From: an uncultured Brevundimonas sp.
GTDB lineage: Bacteria > Pseudomonadota > Alphaproteobacteria > Caulobacterales > Caulobacteraceae
Assembly: GCF_943913055.1 (NCBI RefSeq)
Contig: NZ_CALTWS010000077.1
Location: 1-11,337, forward strand
Length of the DNA stretch: 11,337 nt
Direction of reading: 5' to 3'
A program made the translations under genes and the position numbers. This document shows positions 6,481 through 11,337 of this stretch, piece by piece (position 1 is the first letter of the stretch; each line of letters starts with the position of its first letter). The notes beneath the pieces were generated by a model. The model had not been told where the DNA came from. It was given only the letters and a program-made list of their open reading frames with translations, and searched no databases.

Positions 6481-8132
6481 TGCTCGAACAGCGCCAGGGT
6501 ACGGTCGGTCGGACAGGCGATCCGCCCCTCCTCGACCCGGCAGGTGTCGCCGACATAGGCGTCGCGCACCGTCTGGCCGTCGGCGAAAACGCCGCCCGAG
6601 GGCACCTCGCGGAAGGCCTGGCTCCCGCCGTAGGCCACCACCACCTGATCCGCGCCGTCGGCACCCTCAAGCAAGCGGGCGAAGACATAGGGCTGGGCGG
6701 CGATGACGCGATGCGTTCCCGCCCCCACCGCCGGATGGGCCGCCCGGAACCGGCCCAGCCTTTGCCAGTGGCTGAGGATCGCGCGCCCGTCCTCGGTCTC
6801 CAGCGCCGACCAGTTCATCGGCAGCCGCAGGCGCGCATCGCCCGTCGTGCCCTCGACGACAAGGGGCCGGTTCAGCTCGTCGCCGTAGTAGATCTGCACC
6901 GCGCCGGGCGCGAGCATCAGCTTGGTCGCATTCTCGAACGGGGCCGTCCGCGTCGGGTCCAGCGGCTCCATGTCGTCATGCGACGAGATGTAGTTCAGCA
7001 TGCCCCGCCCGGCGAAGGTGGTCGCCATCTCGCGCGCATACTGGTCGAAGAGGTCCGGCATCGGCTGTTTCGCATGGGTGGCGAAGCCCATGTTGATCAG
7101 ACCGTCGAAGCCGTGATCGAAGAAATCGACCCGGCGATCGCCGTAGTCATAGGTCCGGCCCACCGCCTTCTGGAAGTTGGAAACGCCGAAGTTGAAGACC
7201 TCGCCGACCATGTAGAAGGGCTGGCGCTGGGCCAGGGCGTTCGGATTTCGCGCCGTCCATTCCGCGTGGGCGATTTCGGCCTCGGCCTTCAGCTCGGCCC
7301 ACACCTCGGGATCGACGTGCTTGGCCGTGTCGACACGGAAGCCGTCCACGCCATACTCCCGCACCCAGTCGGTCAGCCATTTGATGATGTAGTAGCGCGG
7401 CGCGCGCGGGTGGCCGGTACGTTCGAAGAAGGCGTCCAGCTCGGCCATCTCCCGCTCCAGCCGCCCCTCGGCGCGCCATTTCTCGATCAGAAACGGCGGC
7501 AGGTCGACGGGCGCGTCGCTTTCGGTGCGGATGTCCTGCAGCGCCGGAACGATCAGGCAGGTCGCGGTCCCGGCATAGGAGGCATAGTCGCAGGCCGGCT
7601 CGGTCCGCACCCACTCCGCCGGCCAGGCCGGGTCCTCGCCCCCGATCGGCGGTCCGGCATGGTTGATGATGACGTCGACGATGACGCGAATGTTGCGCGA
7701 ATGGGCCCGCTCGACCATCGCCGCGAAATCCGCCTCGGTGCCGAAGGCCTGATCGACCATCGTCCAGTCGCGCGGCCAATAGCCGTGAAAGGCATAGGAT
7801 CGACCGTATTCCTGATACGGTTGATGAACCTGTTCGATCACCGGCGTCGTCCAGATCGCATTCACGCCCAGGGCGTCGAAATAGCCCTCGTCCAGTTTGC
7901 GGATCACACCCTGCAGATCACCGCCTTCGAACGACCGCAGGGGATCGCCGTCGGGCGCCCGGCCATAGGCGCGGTCATTGCCCGGATCGCCGTTCTCGAA
8001 CCGGTCGGTCATCAGGAAATAGACGGTCGCATTGCGCCAGAAGTCCGACGTCTGGGCCAGGGCGGATCCGGCCGAGACCAGGCTCAGAAACGCCGCACTG
8101 ATCAGGCCCGACAGAAGGGTTGGGGTCCGCAT
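6405..8132 (-). CDS. Exported GH13 alpha-amylase, MalS-like
   Basis: Exported glycoside hydrolase of 575 residues that should cut alpha-1,4 links in starch or maltodextrins. The signal peptide (1-26) ends in ALA before Q27. The (beta/alpha)8 barrel shows the GH13 regions: DVIINH (153-158), GFRVDTAKH (264-272; nucleophile D268), acid/base E311 in GEVF, and HDD with D386. The GFRVDTAKH wording and the insert between regions I and II resemble periplasmic MalS (GH13 subfamily 19); the subfamily is inferred. Cysteines come in close pairs (C181/C192 and C531/C540) that could form disulfides outside the cytoplasm. The ATG at 8132 is preferred over 8171 because AGGGAG and GAGG precede it and it starts the signal peptide. 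The last 25 or so residues are encoded by the heptad-repeat element and look unrelated to the family. No maltose transporter or regulator lies nearby. Confidence 0.92.
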   Translation of the reverse strand: MRTPTLLSGLISAAFLSLVSAGSALAQTSDFWRNATVYFLMTDRFENGDPGNDRAYGRAPDGDPLRSFEGGDLQGVIRKLDEGYFDALGVNAIWTTPVIEQVHQPYQEYGRSYAFHGYWPRDWTMVDQAFGTEADFAAMVERAHSRNIRVIVDVIINHAGPPIGGEDPAWPAEWVRTEPACDYASYAGTATCLIVPALQDIRTESDAPVDLPPFLIEKWRAEGRLEREMAELDAFFERTGHPRAPRYYIIKWLTDWVREYGVDGFRVDTAKHVDPEVWAELKAEAEIAHAEWTARNPNALAQRQPFYMVGEVFNFGVSNFQKAVGRTYDYGDRRVDFFDHGFDGLINMGFATHAKQPMPDLFDQYAREMATTFAGRGMLNYISSHDDMEPLDPTRTAPFENATKLMLAPGAVQIYYGDELNRPLVVEGTTGDARLRLPMNWSALETEDGRAILSHWQRLGRFRAAHPAVGAGTHRVIAAQPYVFARLLEGADGADQVVVAYGGSQAFREVPSGGVFADGQTVRDAYVGDTCRVEEGRIACPTDRTLALFEQGDEGRGMRSRAKMLGLLGSRYPNP

Positions 8133-8160
8133 GCATCCTCTCCCTGACGACCATTCCGAT

Positions 8161-8176
8161 TGCAAACCCATGCAAA
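8161..8176. promoter_or_regulatory. TGCAAA direct repeat in the amylase/acyltransferase divergent region
   Basis: TGCAAA occurs at 8161-8166 and again at 8171-8176, exactly 10 bp apart, so both copies face the same side of the helix. They lie 29 to 44 bp upstream of the amylase ATG in the 125-bp gap shared with the acyltransferase gene. Such spacing is common for regulator or -35-proximal sites. No palindromic LacI-type operator, as often found near sugar-degradation genes, was seen, and no clear -35/-10 pair could be assigned. Function is unproven. Confidence 0.2.
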
Positions 8177-8257
8177 TCTATGCCGCCTTGTCATCTTCAA
8201 CGCAGCATGATCGTCTCTCATTCGCCTGACAATGGCTATCTGGTGCCAAGAGGGGTC

Positions 8258-9400
8258 ATGAAATCGACTGCAAACACGGACGAGGATTTTCCTGCTCTGA
8301 CCAGCCTGCGGGGCTTGGCCGCCCTCGGCGTCGTCCTGTTTCACATCGATGTCTGCCTGTTCTACCGCGAGATGGGGACGCTATTGCCCAAGGCCGCCAG
8401 CGGCCTGATCGCCAACGGCTATCTGTGGGTCGATTTCTTCTTCATCCTCAGCGGCTTCGTGATCCACCATGCCTATCGGGACCGACTGGCAAGCGGCCCG
8501 CGGTGGCGCTCGACCGTCGACTATTACCGCGCCCGATTCTTCCGCATCTATCCGCTGCATCTGATCCTGACGGGGGTGCTGGTTCTGACCGTCGTGGTCG
8601 CGGGGGCGCTGGCACCGGGTCTGAAGGACGGCAGCTGGGATGCCTTCTTCAAGCCGTCGGCCCTCCTGGCCAATCTGTTGATGTTCCATGCCATGACGCC
8701 CGGTGCGGGCCTGACCTGGAACATCGTCTCCTGGTCGATTGCGGCGGAATGGTGGGTCTATGCGGTCGCGCCCCTGCTGATCCCGCTTCTGGCCGGAGGA
8801 GGGACCAAGGCGTCGTGGGCCTGCATGGGGCTGGGCTGCGTCATCCTAGTCAGTCTCTACATTCTGATCGGGCGCGACACGCTGGACATCACCTATGACT
8901 GGGGGGTGATCAGGGGGCTGGGCGGATTTCTGATCGGGCTGGGACTCTACCGGATCAGCGACGCGGTGCAGAGGCAGCCGGGCTGGATGGCTGACGCAAT
9001 CGCCGCGATGGCGCTCCTCGGCCTGGGTTGGGTCATGCAGACGGATGCGAACGATCTGCTGGCCATCGCGCCCTTCGTCCTGCTGGTGCTGGTGGGGACC
9101 TGCCGAGAGGGCCTCTTTCACAAATTCCTGCGCCAGAGGATCCCGATTTATCTGGGACGCATCTCCTATTCCATCTACCTGGTACACGGCCTGGTGTTCA
9201 TGCTGTTCTGGTTCGGGGCTCCGGCTCTGGGCCTGACGTTTCGCCACCCCGCCGCGGCGTGGGGCTTTGCGCTGGTCTTTGGCGGCCTCACTATCGGTCT
9301 CGCTGCGCTGACGTACCGCTACATCGAGCAGCCCGGCCAGAGGCTTGGACGACAGATCGCGCTGCGGAACTCCGGTTCCCTAGTCCGCCCTCAGGAATAA
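8258..9400 (+). CDS. Acyltransferase 3 family membrane protein
   Basis: Integral membrane protein of 380 residues with about ten hydrophobic helices, of the type that transfers acetyl or other acyl groups to sugars of exopolysaccharide, LPS or other envelope glycans. The N-terminal motif LTSLRGLAALGVVLFH holds R18 and the likely catalytic H29. Further family motifs are WVDFFFILSGFVI (57-69), RFFRIYPLH (93-101), SWSIAAEWWVY (158-168; E164), YLGRISYSIYLVH (298-310) and the terminal YRYIEQPGQ. The ATG at 8258 is chosen because AAGAGGGG precedes it and the family's N-terminus begins soon after; an ATG at 8207 has no ribosome-binding site. The substrate cannot be read from sequence, and no glycan-synthesis cluster is nearby. 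Its last 21 bp overlap the convergent rsmD gene. Confidence 0.92.
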   Translation: MKSTANTDEDFPALTSLRGLAALGVVLFHIDVCLFYREMGTLLPKAASGLIANGYLWVDFFFILSGFVIHHAYRDRLASGPRWRSTVDYYRARFFRIYPLHLILTGVLVLTVVVAGALAPGLKDGSWDAFFKPSALLANLLMFHAMTPGAGLTWNIVSWSIAAEWWVYAVAPLLIPLLAGGGTKASWACMGLGCVILVSLYILIGRDTLDITYDWGVIRGLGGFLIGLGLYRISDAVQRQPGWMADAIAAMALLGLGWVMQTDANDLLAIAPFVLLVLVGTCREGLFHKFLRQRIPIYLGRISYSIYLVHGLVFMLFWFGAPALGLTFRHPAAAWGFALVFGGLTIGLAALTYRYIEQPGQRLGRQIALRNSGSLVRPQE

Positions 9401-9943
9401 GACCCGCGCCGCGCCATAGTCCCGCGTGTCCAGCCGCCGGTAGCCGGGCGTATCGATCTCCGGCTCGTCAGAGCCGCGCTCATAGACCACCAGCGCGCCG
9501 GGCCTCAGCCAGCCGTCGGCCACCAACCGCGTCAGCGCCTGCTCCCCCAGCCCTTTTCCATACGGCGGATCCAGGAACGCCAGGTCGAAGGCGTCGCCGA
9601 CCGAGCCCGGACGCGGCCCCAGGTCGATGGCGCTGCGTCGATGCACGCGGGTGGAGCCGAACAGGCCGAAGGCTTCCGCATTCTCGCGGATCGCGCCGCG
9701 CGCGCCCTCGTCCGTCTCCACGAACAGGCAGAAGCCCGCGCCCCGGCTCATGGCCTCGAACCCAAGTGCGCCTGAACCAGCGAACAGGTCGATGACCCGC
9801 ATCCCCTCCAGCGGCTCGGCCCAGGCGGCGTGTTCCAGCACATTGAACAGCGCCTGTCGCGCCCGGTCCGACGTCGGCCGCGTGGCCTGCCCCTGGGGCG
9901 CGACCAGGCTGCGCCCACGAAACTGTCCCGATACGATTCTCAT
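9380..9943 (-). CDS. rsmD: 16S rRNA (guanine(966)-N2)-methyltransferase
   Basis: SAM-dependent methyltransferase of 187 residues, the usual size, which methylates N2 of G966 in 16S rRNA during 30S assembly. The N-terminus MRIVSGQFRGR followed by RPTSDRARQALFNVL (22-36) is diagnostic of RsmD. The SAM-binding loop is DLFAGSGALG (52-61), and the catalytic motif is DPPY (125-128), the family's [ND]PPY. It ends with YGAARVLFL. The start at 9943 is preferred to an ATG at 10000 because the conserved protein begins there and an AGAGG lies about 8 nt upstream. Only 32 bp separate it from the divergent CPBP gene, so any promoter of its own would lie partly within that gene's coding sequence. Confidence 0.95.
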   Translation of the reverse strand: MRIVSGQFRGRSLVAPQGQATRPTSDRARQALFNVLEHAAWAEPLEGMRVIDLFAGSGALGFEAMSRGAGFCLFVETDEGARGAIRENAEAFGLFGSTRVHRRSAIDLGPRPGSVGDAFDLAFLDPPYGKGLGEQALTRLVADGWLRPGALVVYERGSDEPEIDTPGYRRLDTRDYGAARVLFLRAD

Positions 9944-9975
9944 GGCCTCAGCCTCTGGACCGGAAAGCGGGCGCG

Positions 9976-10920
9976 ATGCAACGGTGCGCGATGTCATCAC
10001 CCAGATTCGCCCTGCCCGACCTGCGCCACAGCTGGGCCGCGGCGCACCACAGCCCCTATCTGACGCGGGCCGCCACAGACCATCCGTGGCTGCGGCTGGC
10101 GGCGCTGATCGCCCTGTCGATCGTCTTCATGATTTTGGGCGTGCTGGGCCTGGGGGCCGTGCTGTCGTTCAGTGGCTATCAGGTGCCCGATCTCAGTGGT
10201 GCCCTGCCCGACGGCCCTTTCCGCCTGAACGGCGAGATCACCTTCATGGCGTTTCTGGCCGCCTCGCTGATGCTGCTGGCCGTCGCCATCCTGTTCGCGG
10301 CCATGATCGTGTATCGCCGTGCGGGGCCGGAGTTCCTGTGGCCGGGGCGGAGCTTCTCGCCGCGCCTGCTGCTGGCGGGCTTCGGCATCATGGCGGCGGT
10401 GTCGGTCGTGCTGCTGGGCGTGTCATTGCTGTTCGAACCGGCGACCACAGCGCCGCCGATTCTGAACCCGGCCTATCTGCTGGAGACCCGGCTGGCTTAT
10501 GCGGGCTGGGCGGTTCTGCTGCTGCTCATTGCAGCACTCGCCGAAGAGATTGTGTTCCGCGCGGTGCTGCTGAAGGTCACGGCCGGGCTGACGCGCAGGC
10601 TCTGGCTGATCTGCGTGCTCAACGCCGTGCTGTTCTCGGCGATCCACCTGGACCCCGATCCGACGGCCTTTGTGGCCCGCGCCCTGTCCGGCTTCGTCTG
10701 GACCTGGGCGGCATTGCGCCTGGGCGGCATCGAGTTCGCTGTCGGGGCCCACTTGGCCAACAATCTGCTGATAGCCTGGCTGATCGAGCCGATGTCGTCG
10801 GCGGCCCTGCCCGGTCAGGCCATCCCGCCGATCTATTTAGTATTCGAAGTGGTTACGGCCGTGGTCGTGCTGGCGGCGGTGGAGGGGTTGGCGCGGCGGC
10901 GCACGCTGGAAAAGGTCTAG
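9976..10920 (+). CDS. CPBP family intramembrane metalloprotease (CAAX protease/Abi type)
   Basis: Multi-pass membrane protein of 314 residues, related to Rce1-type CAAX proteases, glutamic intramembrane peptidases that bacteria use for varied and mostly unknown substrates. The catalytic motifs are present and in order: EEIVFR (190-195; E190, E191, R195), FSAIH with H224, and HLANN with H259 and N263. Hydrophobic helices lie near 38-65, 88-112, 130-153, 172-192, 210-224 and 285-302. The first 36 residues are hydrophilic and probably cytoplasmic. The ATG at 9976 has GGAAAG 8 nt upstream; an ATG at 9991 is a possible alternative with a poorer site. It is divergent from rsmD and convergent with the GFA gene, sharing a CTAG in which both stop codons lie. 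No bacteriocin or peptide-modification genes are nearby to suggest a substrate. Confidence 0.9.
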   Translation: MQRCAMSSPRFALPDLRHSWAAAHHSPYLTRAATDHPWLRLAALIALSIVFMILGVLGLGAVLSFSGYQVPDLSGALPDGPFRLNGEITFMAFLAASLMLLAVAILFAAMIVYRRAGPEFLWPGRSFSPRLLLAGFGIMAAVSVVLLGVSLLFEPATTAPPILNPAYLLETRLAYAGWAVLLLLIAALAEEIVFRAVLLKVTAGLTRRLWLICVLNAVLFSAIHLDPDPTAFVARALSGFVWTWAALRLGGIEFAVGAHLANNLLIAWLIEPMSSAALPGQAIPPIYLVFEVVTAVVVLAAVEGLARRRTLEKV

Positions 10921-11337
10921 CTATCGGCCTCGAACATCGCCTCGACCTCGGCACCGGTCAGGCGCGGATGATCGCCCGCCAGCTCATAGTTGTCCGGCTT
11001 GCAGTCGATGTAGATCTCATCGGCCATGTCGAAGACCGAAGGGTCCTCGAACGCCTGAACCGACACCGTCGTCATGCCACCGGCCTTCAGCCGCCAGAAC
11101 AGGTTCGAGCCACAGGCGGAGCAGAACTGCCGTACCGCCCAGTCGGAAGAGTCATAGGTCGATACGGGACCCTGGACCTCCAGACTGTCGCCGCAGTGAA
11201 CGCTCAAGGACACGCCGCCCGACTGACGGCGGCAGGAGGGACAATGGCAGGCGTGCATGCCGCCCTGGGGTATGGCGCTGAAGGTCACAGCACCGCACAG
11301 GCACTGGCCCTTCAGACGCTCACTCGCCGCATCGGCC
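10917..11337 (-). CDS. GFA family zinc-binding protein (partial, 5' end outside window)
   Basis: Member of the GFA/DUF636 family, related to glutathione-dependent formaldehyde-activating enzyme; most members have no proven reaction. The last 139 residues are visible and the start lies beyond the right edge. The frame stays open to position 11337 and reads ERLKGQCLCGAVTF before the first possible start, GTG at 11288. That GTG would cut off the conserved CLCG zinc motif, so it is rejected as the start. Zinc ligands are CLC, CHCPSC (about 17 residues later) and CSAC in QFCSACGSNLFWR. No signal peptide or membrane segment is visible in this part. It ends in a 4-bp overlap with the convergent CPBP gene. 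The family is secure; the substrate is unknown. Confidence 0.9.
   Translation of the reverse strand, partial: ADAASERLKGQCLCGAVTFSAIPQGGMHACHCPSCRRQSGGVSLSVHCGDSLEVQGPVSTYDSSDWAVRQFCSACGSNLFWRLKAGGMTTVSVQAFEDPSVFDMADEIYIDCKPDNYELAGDHPRLTGAEVEAMFEADS

Noticed and set aside
5919..8132. Phosphatase, amylase and acyltransferase as one polysaccharide system
   Set aside because: The three genes lie on alternating strands, and no glycosyltransferase, polymerase, exporter or tyrosine kinase is present. Proximity alone does not support a joint role.
6480..8147. Plus-strand open frame of 555 codons opposite the amylase
   Set aside because: The minus-strand GH13 protein has all four conserved regions and a signal peptide; the plus-strand translation has no domain features.
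11286..11288. GTG as the start of the GFA-family gene
   Set aside because: The frame is open upstream and encodes the conserved CLCG zinc motif just before it, so the true start is outside the window.

Overview
The window is about 11.3 kb of GC-rich, densely coding bacterial chromosome. No gap between genes exceeds 160 bp. The gene set and sequence style point to an alphaproteobacterium, most likely Caulobacterales (Brevundimonas, Caulobacter or Phenylobacterium). The clues are strong G/C bias at third codon positions, a MutL with its own endonuclease motif, a DUF2164 protein, a GFA-family protein and exported proteins ending in ALA-Q signal peptides. The genus is an inference from style, not from a marker gene. 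There is no rRNA, tRNA, CRISPR array, transposase, integrase or phage gene. Most of the region is ordinary core and near-core genome.

Layout, left to right. ndk (nucleoside diphosphate kinase, minus) has a readable promoter and is divergent from an ABC-F ATPase (plus), which is followed one base later by a small DUF2164 protein. A convergent gap with a strong hairpin separates these from an AIM24-family protein (minus). Divergent from that is a small exported protein of unknown function (plus), then mutL, then a low-molecular-weight protein tyrosine phosphatase whose ATG overlaps the mutL stop. Convergent to the phosphatase is an exported GH13 alpha-amylase resembling MalS (minus). Divergent from the amylase is a membrane acyltransferase (plus), whose 3' end overlaps the convergent rsmD (16S rRNA methyltransferase, minus). 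Only 32 bp from the rsmD start is a divergent CPBP-family intramembrane protease. It ends in a 4-bp convergent overlap with a GFA-family zinc protein that runs off the right edge.

The genes do not form one pathway: they cover nucleotide balance, ribosome function, mismatch repair, a phosphatase, starch or maltodextrin breakdown, envelope modification and zinc-dependent redox chemistry.

The most interesting structure is not a gene. A family of GGGACGA-type heptanucleotide repeats arranged as inverted pairs occurs twice. One copy lies in frame inside the linker of mutL: 27-bp arms matching at 26 of 27 positions around a 118-bp loop. The other lies where the phosphatase and amylase genes converge and supplies the last codons of both. 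In mutL, gain or loss of one heptad would shift the frame, and I worked out that inversion of the loop would bring a stop codon into frame after residue 383. Both events would remove the endonuclease and dimerization domain. Whether either happens cannot be told from one sequence.
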